A DNA stretch of 64,000 nt from Pyrocephalus nanus (lineage: Eukaryota > Chordata > Aves > Passeriformes > Tyrannidae): NCBI GenBank assembly GCA_038380795.1, contig CM076264.1, forward strand, positions 13,204,001 through 13,268,000, read 5' to 3'. The position numbers and the translations under genes were made by a program. Of the stretch, positions 41,901 through 55,213 are shown one piece after another (position 1 is the first letter of the stretch; each line of letters begins with the position of its first letter). A model generated the notes under the pieces. The model saw nothing but the letters and a program-made list of their open reading frames with translations, was not told the origin of the DNA and made no database searches.

Positions 41901-43197
41901 GAGAGCGAGGTCTCACTAATGCAATGGAAGATTGCTCTGTTGGAACTATGTTCTGCCTCTGAAGTCTGCCAGAAGACCTGAATTCTTACAACACTGACAT
42001 AAGTCAAGAAGATCTCTGTTTTTCACACTTCAAGCTCTATAAGCACATCAGAACCACAGGAGCAATCAGGCCTAAAGTCTCCTACATTTCTGAGGACAAA
42101 ACAGGATTTGCTTTCTCAGTGTTTCAAATACACAGATATTTCTGTGGGGACATAGAAAGGAGCTAATTTCACAAAATAAATTATTTCTTGCTTGCAGAAA
42201 ATTCATTTAATATAGTGGTAATTGCATAGAAAATCCCACATGGAAATTAGTTACTTAAAGCAGGGTTTGGCTAGAGGTCACAAACAAAGCAAAAGAGGAA
42301 AACATTGATTATGCAACCACAAAGTTATGCTGTGTTGTCAGCTCAACAGAGGTATATTTAACTGGAGCAACACAGTACCATATACGGATAGGCAAGCTTG
42401 CCTGGATGACACTGTGCCCTCTGGGACAAAACACCCTACTGCTTAATAGGGCAATTAAGATAAAGATTCCTGAATTAACTAAAATAAACTCATTGCCCAG
42501 AATTTGTTGATATTCCTGTAAATAAGAGGTGCATGCTAGGAACTAGGATGTAGGGCTACAGGAACCCAAAAGAACTAAAACATCCCCAGCTTCCATGTGA
42601 GTTCAGAAGTAGCCAAGAGAAGAGTGTCTGCTTTTCTGCACATTTAGTTGGGAAGCAGATGAACTTTTAACTCTTTGCCCTCCACTGTGATCTGTTGCAC
42701 CAGAACATAAAACTACAACATGTCTTACTTCCACCTTGAATAACTTTGGAGATACAATTCTGCCTCTTTTGGAGAGTGGCAATTTCATGTCATTTCCTCA
42801 CAGGACTTAACTTGAAAACCACAAGCAGCAACTGATTTAGTAACCCATGTGTCTCAGACAGGAGAAAATATTGCAGAGTCCTGAATTCACAGAATATTAA
42901 ACTGATGAAGGACTGTCTTCATGTCTGAGGATCAGATTCTTAAAGTCCAGCCTGTGCAAATGTTGCTTACATGGCTCTTGGCTCAATGGAGAGACCACAA
43001 ACGTTGTATACCGTGGAGCCACTCAATGTAATCTGAATATTTCCTTCAGTGCAGCTGCAAAACACCATAAATAGGCATTCCCTCTGCTTCCCTACAAAGA
43101 TCTCAGACTTGGCTCAATAACACATCTGCTTCACTTGGGGGAGAGAATCCCCTTAATTTCTTTCTGCAATTATGACTATGTAATAGAATCAGTATTT

Positions 43198-43218
43198 AAA
43201 AAAAAAAAAAAAAAAAGG
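43198..43218 (+). repeat. Poly-A tract, 21 bases
   Basis: An uninterrupted run of A. I looked for a processed pseudogene or SINE body upstream and did not recognise one. A second A-rich stretch (about 43,260-43,270) follows. Probably simple sequence. Confidence 0.9.
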
Positions 43219-43921
43219 ACAAGTCTACATTGTGCTTATCTTCTCTAACTTCATTAGAAAGAAAAAAAGATTACAACACTATGCTGAGGTAAATTTCACT
43301 CCCCTGTATGCTCTCAAAGGAAAGTTAATGCTCAACAAGGAAGGGAACAGAATAGCGTGGAAATCAAAGGCCTGTTCTAACCACTCTCTGTCCCACTTGT
43401 CCTAAACACTAGCTTGGAAGCTAAGGCAAGTTTTTTTTTCCTTTTCTGTCAAATGGCTATTGACTTGAATAGATTAACTTGTGAAAATTGTTTAGGTATA
43501 TGCATTATAGTAATAAGGATTCTATGTGCATGGTTCACTCTGATACTGAGACAGTCTATGCCCACTGGAAGTGACAAAATTGTAGATAGAATGCCCATAG
43601 CCATTCAGTATAGCCTGTTATTTCTCCCTTATTGTCACTAAATTGCTGTAAAAGTTAATAATTCACATGTCAAAATAACACAACTGTAATGAACCTCTAA
43701 CATGCAATCTAGTCCCAAATAAAATGGTCCTTTGTTTTTCAATAAAGAAAACTTTTTTATCTACTTTATTTTCCTCTTCCTTGAGACAACAGTTGAAAAC
43801 AATTAGCATGTAGAACATTTTTTACTCTTCATCTTTTATGTGCATTCACCATGGACACAGTGAACATAGGCTAGAGCATTTTATGCTATCCTCCCTTCTA
43901 TCTGACTTCGTAAGTTAAGTA

Positions 43922-44015
43922 TTCATAGAACCATAAAACAGTTCACGTTTGATGGGATCTTTTAAAGAACATCTAGTTCCAAGCCCCCTGCCACAGGCAC
44001 ATACATCTTTCAATA
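43922..44015 (-). repeat. CR1 LINE 3' fragment, interrupted
   Basis: The plus strand reads TTCATAGAACCATAAAACAG, then a degraded CR1 3' UTR through 'acatctagttccaagccccctgccacaggcac' and 'caatag'. It then stops abruptly where a fresh CR1 3' terminus starts. In an intact element the next words would be about 'accaggttgctcagagc'. The older copy therefore appears to have been cut by, or fused to, the younger copy that follows. Confidence 0.85.
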
Positions 44016-45290
44016 GATCATAGAATCAGGGAATGGTTTGGGTTGGAAGGGACCTTAAAGATCATCCAGTTCCAACCCCCCTGTAATGGACAGGGACACC
44101 TTCCAGTAGACCAGGTTGCTCAGAGCTCCATCCAACCTGGCCTTGAATACTTCTGGGGATGAGGCATCCACCACTTCTCTAGGCTACCTATTTCAGTGCC
44201 TCACTACCTTCATAGCAAGTAATTTCTTCCTTATGTCCAATCTAAACCTACCCTCTTTAAGTTTAAAACCATAACTGCTTGTCCTGTAACTATATGTTCT
44301 TGTAAAAAGTCTCTCTGTCTTTCTTATAAAGCCCCCTAAAGTACTGAAAGGCCACAGCAGGAGCTCCCTGGATCCTTCTCCATGCTGACTAACCACAACG
44401 CTCTCAGCCTGTCTTCATATGGGAGGTGTTCTAGCCCTTTGATAATTTTTACAACCCTTCTTTGGATTGTTTTAACATGTTCATGTCCTTCTTGTACTGG
44501 GTACCCCAGAACTGGGTGCACTACTCCAGGTGGGGTCTCACAAGAGTGGAGCAGAGGGAGAGAGTTACTGGCTATGCTTCTCTTTAAGCAGCCCAGGATA
44601 CAATCAGCTTTTTGGGCTGCAAGCACACTCTGATGGCTCATGTATCATTTTTCATCCACCAGCATTCCCAAGTCCTTCTCTGCAGGGCTGCTCTAAATCT
44701 GTTCATCATGAACTCTGTACTGATACCAGAGACTGCCCCCCCCCACTCCCCTCGTCCCCCTGCCAGGGCCAAGACCTTGCACTTGGTTTTGCTGAACTTC
44801 ATGAGGTTCCTATGGGCGCAACCTTCCAGAGATCCTTCTAGGAAACATCCTTTTCATCAAACTTATCAACTGCAGCATTCAGCTTGGTGTCATCCAGAGA
44901 GCTGCTGAGGGTGCACTCAGTTCCCCTTTCTATGTCATTAATGAAGATCTTAAACAGTACTGGTCCCAGTACAGACCCTTGAGTAACACCTCTGGTTTCC
45001 CTCTGGACACTCAGCCACTGACTGTAACTCTTATCCTTCTAAAAGTCCTTCCATCGAATCAATATCTCTCCAATTTAGAGGCAAGAATGTTGTGGGAGAC
45101 CACATCAGAGGCCTTACAAAAGTCCAGATAGATGACACTGATAGCTCTTCCCTTGTTCACTGACGCAGTTATCCCGTCACTGAAGACTGCATAATCAGTC
45201 CTGTACAATAGGCCCTGGGCGAACATTTGCCCTTGGTGAAGCCATGCTGGTCATCCCTTATCTAATTTCCTTAAAATGCTGCATGCCTTG
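44016..45290 (-). mobile_element. CR1 LINE, 5'-truncated, with decayed reverse-transcriptase region
   Basis: This is the longest transposon remnant in the window, about 1.27 kb, reading right to left. The 3' UTR end (44,016 onward: GATCATAGAATCAGGGAATGG) joins a region whose minus strand encodes pieces of the CR1 ORF2 C-terminus. Recognisable pieces are a KLKEGRFRLDIRKK segment (about 44,193-44,260) and AAQKADCILGCLKRSIAS (about 44,560-44,630). Near 44,880-44,910 there is a DDTKL segment corresponding to the catalytic ADD box of CR1 reverse transcriptases, here with the preceding residues altered. Near 45,230-45,260 the minus strand gives the HGFTKG-like motif. Frameshifts and stops break the frame and the 5' part of ORF2, ORF1 and the 5' UTR are missing, so it cannot move on its own. 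It sits directly against an older CR1 fragment. Confidence 0.92.
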
Positions 45291-46605
45291 TTGATGTTTT
45301 AGTTAAGGATATGCTTCTGTCAACTTAAATTTAAGAAAACTCATGGTACTCAAGTGTGTGATACCATTTCCTAGACTAATACTTCCAGGAAATGTGGCTT
45401 TTAAGCAGAAAAATGTTTCAGCCACAAAGGTTAAGATATCTGATTATTCACTGTGCTGGGAAACTACGGAGGATTCACAGGTTTTCAGCATGCAGTATAC
45501 TGTTATAACACACAACACCCACTCATTAACTTTGATAGCCAGTGAGGGGTGACTAGCATTTTAGAAATGCTGACAAAGCTGCTAAAATGATCTTTTATTT
45601 TGGAACCTGAGTTCTTACATATACTGCAATAGAAAAGCTTGTGAAGTTTTTTATAGGACTGTTACTCCCGCTATGCCAGTGACTGACTTGATTCTGCCTG
45701 TGGCTGTGATTTCACTACATCAGGATAACAACTCAGAAAATAAATGTAGATGCAAACTTTGGGTACTATCACCAGTAAGGTGCAAAAATTTTGACAAACC
45801 ACTGCTCAATGGGTGACTAAGACCTTAATTCCTCTAGTTCAGCACTTCCTGCCATCCAGGCAATGAAGAATTTGCAAACAGTGTGAACTATACACTTTTT
45901 CAAATCCATGAGCTTCCTAGCACTTCACTGTCTTCTCAAGAAAATTTTGCACCCTGCTTGAAATTGCCTTAATGAATAGTGTGTGTCTGGTACCCTCAGT
46001 AAGCTGGTTCTGCTGCCATTTCCACTGAGCCTGTTTTTTTGCATCGTATGTAACAGAATAGTCACTGCTTGTTCTCAGTTCTGTGCTACTTTTTTCTGGT
46101 TTTCAAACTGCACCAAATACTTCCTGCAAATCTTTACTGCCTCTGATTCACCATCTTTTCATACTTCATGTATGGCTATGTAGTTTCCTCATCTTATTTA
46201 TGTATCTATTTCTTTCACTAACTCTCTTTATCCTATACCAGTGCTATTTCTTTCTCCAGGAACATTTCCAGAGCCATGCACCCTACAACTGTTTGTTAAA
46301 TACATTTAATATTTGTAACTATGTTTTTCCTCTACTTAAACCTTATCTATTTTAAAATATGCTGTCACATAGTCCTTCTACAACATGGCTGACTGTAATT
46401 TTCAAGCAAAATTCAGTTTCACTAATGAATAATTACCCATAAATAATCAGGGTATTTTGTTGCTGTTCCTGTTAGATGCTTTAATTCAATTATTTATTCC
46501 TGAACAAAAGTTTTCTCTGAAAGTTAGCATATGTCTTAATTACTTCAGCTGTTTTCTTCCCTTCCTCTTTTCTGTCATCATCAGTCATCGCCCAGACGTA
46601 AGGCA

Positions 46606-46880
46606 AGGTTAGGGAAGACAAAGGAAAACAAAGAGGGTAGGATAGTGCAGGAAAGTCAACAGAGCAGAAGGAGAAAGGAAACGACAGACTGAAGGATGTG
46701 GGGAGAAACTGTGCAGGGGAGGCACACCAAAGGAAAACAGGGGTGAAGCAGTGTGAAAAAGAGAGCTGAGCATGAAAGGAGAAAGGAAGGAAAAGGAAAG
46801 AAAGACTTGGAGAAAACGCTATAGCTATAGATACCATAAAGAGTAGACAGCACGAAAGAACAGGCAAAGAGGAGACAGAG
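46606..46880 (+). repeat. Purine-rich (GA) segment
   Basis: About 275 bp in which the plus strand is mostly A and G, with GGAAAGGAAGGAAAAGGAAAG-like stretches near 46,780-46,805. The strand asymmetry could favour triplex or unusual DNA structure. Open frames on the minus strand here merely reflect the pyrimidine run and are not genes. Confidence 0.75.
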
Positions 46881-49150
46881 AACAAGATTAATCAGGACCA
46901 AAAAACAAAAGCCCTGGGGAGATGATCTGTATCAGAAATAAGGGGTGTTTATAACGAAAATTGGAGATGTAGGGTATAATGGGGAACACTATAGACCAGC
47001 GTAGGAAAATAAACAGAATACATACTTTAAAATAAATGAGCACAGAGTAACTAGAGCAGTAGTGCTGCTGTACACTCTACCAGGAAAGGAGTTGTAAGTT
47101 ATGAATATTAAACTGGTGTTTCTCTACAGTTTAAAAGGAAAGCAGGATGCTAAAACGTATCAGCATAAAACTAAAATGTGATATTATGTTGGGGTTTTTG
47201 GGCTACATTCTCCTTGATACCTCTATGTGCTACAGTATAGTGAATAAAGATAATAAAACTAGCAGAGCTCTGCTGTCATCACTCAATGATATACAGTAAC
47301 AGTAAATGTACATTTTACATTTCAGTATATTCCTCCTGATTGCTTATTTCAGCCTTTTGCCAAGCTGTAGTCTTCCCCATTCTTGCTCAACAGTATAAAT
47401 ATTTTTAATGGAAATGGAATACACATCTAAAGACATGATATTATTGTTTTATGAGGCACTTCTTAGACCTCATACTTAGTTGCGCTCATTTTGCTACAAA
47501 AAGGCTATTATTGTACAACATAATGGAGTACATGGGACAAGTTCAGCTTTCGAGATGATTTCTTATGAGAAAATGCATGTTGGCAGATGCACTGATTCTA
47601 AGCGAGGCGCCCATGTGCATCTGAATGTAGAATATTCTCCAACAAAAAGAAAAGTGCAAAGTAGCCAAATGAAATCCTTTGAAATTCCATTGTCAGTTTG
47701 ACAAAACATACTTGGTTCTTATGGTGCTTTCGCTGCACAGAGCTTGGTTACTGCCATCATGCCCATCTTGCCTAAGGAAAAAATGACAGAGCAACTTGAC
47801 AGAGGGCACTTTGGCAGATGCAAAGCCTGAATTAATAACATCAGCCTTGTTGAAGTTGATACTAAAGTTTTAACTAGCTCCAACTGTCCCAGGGCTCAAG
47901 CACAATTTTCCTCTCAGTTCATTTATTAATTTATCAATGTAAGCAGGAAAAATGACTGTGGCCTAGTTCTTTTAAGGACAGGTGCTAGGTTCCACTTGTA
48001 GCATTCTCTCTGAAGACTGTTTTGACAGGGCAACTAGCCCCTACAGACACCTGGCCGTGCTCAGGAAAAGAGATGTCTAGTGCCAGTCTCTTTTTCGGGG
48101 TGGACATGGCACAACAGTTGGGCTTTAAGCATGGTTATGTATCTGAGCAATAGATAACATTTGCTTGTGAGGACAGTGCATGCCCTTACAGACATTTCCT
48201 AGCTCCTCCTTGGCAAATGCAGCAGGCCAGATGGAACTGTTCCTTGGGCTGCCAGTTGGACCACCCTGGTTTGTACCAAACAGGATTTTAAAAAACCCAA
48301 GACGATGGAAAATGTCTGAAAATTAGCAACTACAAATAAACAGGAAATGAAGACAGAACTGTTTCATATGAAGGGCCATCAGTAAATAAAAGAGAAACAT
48401 CCAGTTAGAATTATCAAAATTATGAATTTAAGTAGAAACACTGAATAGTGAAAATAATTCCAGGGCAAAGGGGAAAGGAAGAGCTATATTTAAGCAAAAA
48501 ACCTTAAACACCCACAGCTACAACAATGCTAGAACCACATCTAGGTTTCTTCAGTGTGAGGCAAAGGAATGTGTGCTGCACCTATGGTGTGCAGCTTGAA
48601 ATTTTTTTTCCTTTAAGTAATAGCTCTGAGATATTAAGGCTCACACCAAGTACATGATGGAAGTTTGTATTCTGTGATTTGTACTGCAAAAGCATGAGCA
48701 ACTACATAGGAGAAAGTTACTGGATAATAACAACAAGAATACTAGTTATTCAGGATCAGTTAAGATTTAAAGCAGATCTTTTTTCCAGATGGATATAAGA
48801 CACTTCGGTCTGTGAGAATATGTTATTTTCAAAAGACATTATGTAATGGAAATATAATGCCAAAGAGAAAGAGCATCACCTACAATTTGATAGCACTTTT
48901 TAAAGCTGAACACATCAGAAGAATCTCTCAAAAAGTACAAGACACAATCCCCTACTGCAAAGATAAAAACTAGATGATCTACACATGATCTTTTCCTTCT
49001 GTAGATTCTGGTATTGTAAAGACCTAGGAAATTGCTTTCTGACTATTTTATTTTACACTCAAACCAACAAAACGTAAAACAGAAAGTAAAGCATAAACAG
49101 ATTTTATTTACACAACGTATCATGTATGCTAGTTTTGAGAAACTGAGTAA

Positions 49151-49194
49151 AATACTTCAATATGCAATTCCTTTCAATACTTCAATATGCAATT
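49151..49194 (+). repeat. 25-bp period direct duplication
   Basis: AATACTTCAATATGCAATT occurs at 49,151-49,169 and identically at 49,176-49,194. A 6-bp CCTTTC-type spacer completes a 25-bp period. Probably a local duplication. Confidence 0.9.
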
Positions 49195-52100
49195 TCACTC
49201 ATCTGAGACCTCGAGACACTAAAGGCTGTGTTTTATAATTTTGGAGTTTTACACAAGTGTGGGCACTGGAGCATTTTCGTCATCTAAACAGTTCCCCAAG
49301 AAATTTAAACACAGTGAAGCACAATCAAGCAATATCAGAAAGCTTATTAAGTTGGACTTGCTAGGATACTTGAGCTGTTAACCAAAACAATATAAGCAGC
49401 CCATGTTTGTGCAGCAGACTGGGAGCCTTAGAAAGTCTTGCTCTTCTGCAAGGTGAATTCCACTAAATAACACTTGATTCTAGGGGGAGCTGGGGGGCTG
49501 GGGACGGAAACAACAACAAAACAATAACAAAAAAGAGACATTCCTTTCCTGCAGGACATATGGAATGCAAAGCATACAGGACAGCAAACTGAAAAAGTAT
49601 CACTCCAGAATTCTTCTGAACTCTCCCTACAGTTAAGGCCAGCAACACAGTCAGAATCTTAGGTGTTTCCATACCATCTCTAACTCAATAATTTTGAGGC
49701 GGCTGTCTCTAAAGTGGGATCATAGAAAAAATGACCCAGTGATTGTGCTTGTCTACCAAACCTCTTAAATTAAGAGATGAAACAGCAGTAGGTCTTTTTT
49801 ATTTTATCTTTTTTTCAGTTCCATTGCTCCAAGCATGACCTGAAAATGGGACTATATTTTTCTGGATCACTCTGCCTTATGATTACTAGCAATATTTCTA
49901 TATTTGTAATATAAAGTAATGGGGAGAAGACTAATTCAATACAAGACAGGCTGACTAACAAGGAGGACGTCATAAGACCATTTCAGAGGGTGAAAGGAAA
50001 CTGCATCCTGCTTTAGTTGGCAGGCCACCTTCCTTTCTTTTGCTACTGAAGTGCCACTAAAGCGATAAAGCACAAGATGGAACAAAGACATTTTGTTGCT
50101 GATTTTTGGGTGTGTTTTCTTGCCCTTCAAAGAATATAACACAGAAGGGTCTTTACAGAAAGACCTTGGGGCAGACTTGTAGCTAGAAATGACCGTAACT
50201 GAAATCAACAGAGATGTGACAGTTTCAAACAGCTGATAAGCCTCCTCTTTTAGGACTGAGATCTGAACGTGGCCATAAATGTATCCCAGAAAGTCCCATC
50301 AGAGAATTTCCATGCCTCAGACATCAAGGGCAAAAATCTGCCCCTGATACAGGTTTTAATGAAGCTTAGCTATTTTTACTTCTTTAATTGTAAGAGCATG
50401 GACACTTCAAAAGCTTAGAACTTGTCAAATTTTCTGTAACTTGGAAATTTTCAGTCTCTTAGAGAGCAATGGCCTGTTTTCCTTTCCCAAATTTAAAATT
50501 TACATTAAAACCTACACAACCAATAAGTAAATGAATAGACCTATTAATTTGAGATTTTCCCTTCTTTTTTAAATAAGATGCAATTATTCATAAGACAAAA
50601 CCAGGAAATTACCATTCCGAATATTATCTATAGCTTAGAGTTCACACCAGAGTTCAACAAGCCTCAATTACTGCCCAGAGGTGTTTAATTTAATAATAGA
50701 AGGAAGAATGCATTTTCTCCATATACAACAGTATCCTAATAAATGTTCCTTCTACAATCTCCATATTTTCTTAGTTTATTTAAAATTTACTCTAATATTA
50801 ATCTATAGACTACTGTAATATGAATTAGATGGCAAAATCAAATGCAGATTGCCACTGTGCTGGGCAACATACAAATACATTTAAAATACACACGGAAAAT
50901 TAATTTGCAACGGGCTTAAACAAAAGACTAGCGTTATAGTGACCTAACTTACATAACAAAGATTCTTAAAATAACTGTATTCAGCCTCCTATTTCATTAT
51001 GTGTCTCATACCAGTACCATCACTGTAGTAAGTAAATTTCCAAAAGTCAGGTGACTCAAACACTGTTTTAACCATGACATCATGTGAAAATAAAATTATT
51101 TTTTATGCACATTGTAGCAAAATCTCAATATAGCTCCTGCAAGTAGTGCTCTGTAGCAATACTCATATTTTTTAGTGTCAACTAAAGTATTTAGTGAAAA
51201 CTAATTACCCATTCTCAGTATGGAACATTGATGGAGTTGGCAGTAGAATCATACTTGGGTTGCAGCACTCCTCGCCGTCTCAGCCAAAATTCACGTAGCC
51301 AAGGGTGTTGGCTACCTGTAAAACAGTGATATCATCATTTCCAATTGTCTCCTTTCTAAAGATATGTAAACAAATCACAGCATCAACCAATACGGCTCTT
51401 TGCAAAGCTGTATTTCCACAAAGCAAGCAAATTCAAGAAACTGAAACTACAGAGCATTTTACATGTTTTCAAAATGTCAATTTATAACTGTGAAAAAGAA
51501 GGAATATTTATCATTCATTTGAATGGGAATAGTTGAGTATTCATGTGCTTCTGAAATATATTGATGCAACAGACCCTCAGTTCTTTTCCATCAGGAAAAT
51601 AATAAACATTCCAAAATGTTTATAAATCCGCAGACTCATAAAGCACTAAACCTGTAAGACAAAGCACAAGCAACAATTTTTGTTGCTTTATGTTAAAACA
51701 GTTGTTCAGAGCACTTGATACCAATGAAAAATGCATGTTTATCACATTTAATAATTTTTTATTTTGTGGATTGCCATACACAATGACTATATCTTACAAG
51801 CCAAATGAAGCAATAAAACATTATTCTCATTTAAACACTACAGAAAGTTACAGCACAGCCTGCTTAAATAAATTACTGCGAGGATCTTGGGAGTGCAACA
51901 AAAATTTCCTATTATAAATAGTACTTAGCACTTCAGAAGTGCTTTGCTCTGGATCAAGCCACAATGGAAAGGATAAAGCATATATCCGTAAGAACCTTGA
52001 TTTCATTACTCACTTTTCCTTGTCTATTTTATCACTAATTGTACTTCTTTTCTTTAATATTTTTTTCAGTACTAGTCTCATTTTATTTTTATTCATAAAC

Positions 52101-55100
52101 TTTTATTTTCTTCAAATAAAAGGATCTTTATTTAGCTCTATCCATCAGTGAGTGAACTGCTGCCTGCTTTGTGGAAGGATGTAAAGAAATCATGATTAAC
52201 CCATTTAAATGTTATATCTTTTCAGAATTCCATCTCATCTTAATAGCTGTAGGTAGGTGGATCTCAAGATAAAGTATGGATTCCTATATGAGAAATCTCC
52301 AAATTAAGGATCAGTAAGAAAGAAGAGAAGCACAGGACTGTTTCCCCATCAAGTTTCTTTTTCTAGAGGTGTCCTATTTATGTCCTCTATGATTCCCTCC
52401 TTGTAGGAAAGCAGAAAGATAAATAACTTATAATTACTATATTATCTGTTTGAAATTACATTTTTAACAGCAAGTTAAAAATTAGTATTAAAACTTTAAA
52501 ACTCTGTCTCCTATCCAAAAATACTGGAAAATTTATTATTACCTGTCCACTCAGCTGTGTCAAAACAATTTTACTCTGCAGACTTCCAGACTAGTTCATT
52601 GATTTCTTGGTACAACAGCACTCTCAGGGAACATACAGCTGTCACTTAGAAGTGTTTCCCAAAGTTTTGTCTGTACAGATTACCTACTCCTGAGACATAC
52701 AAGTGCCCTTGATGTTAAAAGTTCAAACCCTTTGGAAAGCCACGCTTGGTGGAGCGATACATAAGCCTCCCATAAGAACTGAATGTTTGGTGTGAGGTTC
52801 TATAAAAAACACAGATCCAGAGAGAACAACCCACACAGTCCCTCTGCTCCTTCAAGCTGCCAGAGGCACAAGATTCAAATGTCCTCAGAGCCTTCCTTCC
52901 TTACATATATTCAGATAAGTTTATGATAAACAGTTCCACAAAAGTACAGTGCTAGCATCTCAGACTTCATATTAGAAAAAAATGACTGCTGGAACAAAGA
53001 ATTTCCTCATGAACATCCAACTGACCCTTGAGTTTCAAAAAAATGTTGAGTGGCAGGAGAAATTAATTTGACTTCTACTAATACTTGACTGATTTGCTAG
53101 CAAAATTCAACAACTAGTCCATGACACGCATACTGTCCTGCAAACAATGTATTTCCATATTAATAATCATTAAGTATCATTATTTCAGTGGATGGGTCTT
53201 GAAAAATTGATCCTGATTGTTGTCCTTTATGACAGTCAACACTTAATATCTAAGTGGTGATCTATATCTATTAGTCTTACTCCAAATGTGGAAAGTAGTC
53301 TCTCATTTTGTACCATCCCTGGAATGCTACGATTCTGTTCTAAATAATCTTTTAAGCCCTACTCTAAAAAATTATATGGGGAGTAGGAGAGGTTAAAAAG
53401 CTGGAATAGTGACTACTTCAAACCATGTTTTTGTCAAAATTAAAACTGAATCTCTGCAGTAAGGGTTAAGTGCAATCTGTTTACCTCATTCAGACAACAT
53501 CTAGTCTGCAGTGACCATTCCTTGGGAAATTAGGGATTCCCTCACATCTGTAACAAATTACATGGAGCAGTACAGCTCATCCTTAAAGTTCATTTGATAG
53601 TGATTGTAATACATGCCTTAAGGTTAGGATGGAATGCTTAACCCAATCACTTGATTATATGCAGAATTTCAAGTGCTGCAGAAGCCAGGCTGCATATAAA
53701 AGTTCTGGGATTGAGGACAACTCACCTGGAGATCAAGGCTATTATTGTTCATATCCTACCACAGGCAGACCACGTTGATAGGGAGAACACTACTATCTAA
53801 CAGGGAAACATACAAGCAGACTAGAAGAAGTTTTCTATTAGAGCTGTCCAGGAACAGATAGTTCCAGCATCTGCAGCATCTGCTATTGTCTCTCCTTATC
53901 CTGGGTAATATATTTATTTTTTAAAATAAGGTTCAGCCTTAAGTTCAGTCAAAGTTCATCTGGCATCCACATCAGTTTACATCTTTATCCAAGGATCTTC
54001 TTTGTTCATACATCTTACAGTCAAATGAAAGAAATTACTCACACATTGCCACCTGTGTGTGAACCTACCACCTACTCAGATTTATATCTCACCAAAGTTA
54101 ATGGACTTTTCATCTCAAGGTTTAGAAGAACTTACACAATCCAATCTGTCTTTGAAGACCACGTTCCTGGCAGAATAGTATCAGCCTGCAGAACCTGGGA
54201 GTCTCAAAACCTGATGGCTAGACAGTGCTCTATGCAGATAGAGCAGCTTTATGACCACATCCTAAACTACTAGCCAAATTAGTGCCTACATTCCATTTTA
54301 ATTACTGTGAAGTTTAGCACTGTTTTTTCAGTTAAAGCTTCACTGTTGTAAATAACCTAAGATCCATATGCTTGAAATTTGCTGTGCATCATGTGAATGT
54401 GAGGCGGAGCAAGCAGGTCAAACTCAGTGACTTCAATATAACTGAATAGAATACTAGGCACAAACATTCTCGTCCATTATTTAGTTCTGGCATGCACAAT
54501 ATCACTTATTCAGAAAGACCTTTATTCCTTTGATAACTATTACAAGCATTTCCGAGTTTCCTTGATGGCATCTTATGCAAATTGTTCCTACAGCAAGTTA
54601 CAGACACTTCAAACCCTGGAGCAAGGAGCAGCATACACGTGGCTGGTAAAATGCAGTACAGAGTGGGATTACTACAGTTCCTGGGAGGAAAGAAAGATTT
54701 TTCCCACAGCAGCTTCTTTTGTCTCTTTGTAGCACACATAAATAGAGACCCACTGTTGAGGTGAATTACAGCAGGTAGTGAAAGCATGCAGACTATAGGC
54801 AAGAGGGCCTCTTGAGTCTTCATTCCCTCACAAAATTTTATCTGCTTTATCTGCTTTCTAGTTAGACCAGCCTACATTGCAAAATTGAACATATGTAATT
54901 GAAGGTTTGTGTTAGCAGCTGACGTGATGTGCTAAAACAATCTGCAGTTCTTACTCCCTGACAGGCCAATCAAGTGGAGTTAACAACAGCTCAATGCTGT
55001 TTTTGTATACAGAGGGGAATCAGGTTTTTTTGACGTCATGTTTAGAGAGTAGACACATTAGTTTACAGACCCAAATGGTCCAGGTGGCTTCAGCTGAACT

Positions 55101-55186
55101 GGTTTAGAAGATTTCTAAGAGCCATGGGAAACTCTGTGGTAAAGACATACCCTAAAAGCCTGTCTGTGACTGTCTGGGCACCTATT

Positions 55187-55213
55187 CCCCCCCCCCCCCC
55201 AAAAAAAAAAAAA
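55187..55213 (+). repeat. C14-A13 homopolymer junction
   Basis: A run of 14 C is followed immediately by 13 A. Such tracts are length-unstable and also error-prone in sequencing and assembly, so the exact counts may not be reliable. No transposon end is seen beside it. Confidence 0.9.

Larger units (their letters stand above)
31061..43921. other. Intergenic sequence, no gene recognised; GC-richer patch at 31.6-32.5 kb
   Basis: No recognisable exon. The patch at about 31,615-32,470 is visibly richer in G+C and in C-rich words than its surroundings. It could be an old retroelement or LTR fragment, but I cannot match it to anything. A reading frame at 33,574-33,939 (minus, 121 codons) is not recognised and is of chance length. 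Also here are an AT dinucleotide tract (35,331-35,381), inverted repeats at 34,597-34,625 and 38,966-38,997, and an A run at 43,198-43,218. Confidence 0.45.

Noticed and set aside
43198..43218. Poly-A run as the tail of a processed pseudogene
   Set aside because: No recognisable coding sequence precedes it on the plus strand and no target-site duplication was seen.
44193..44641. Open frames at 44.2-44.6 kb as host genes
   Set aside because: They are fragments of the CR1 reverse-transcriptase C-terminus, broken by stops and frameshifts.
46490..46885. 131-codon minus-strand frame
   Set aside because: It is a by-product of the purine-rich plus strand. The product is a low-complexity Ser/Phe/Leu string.
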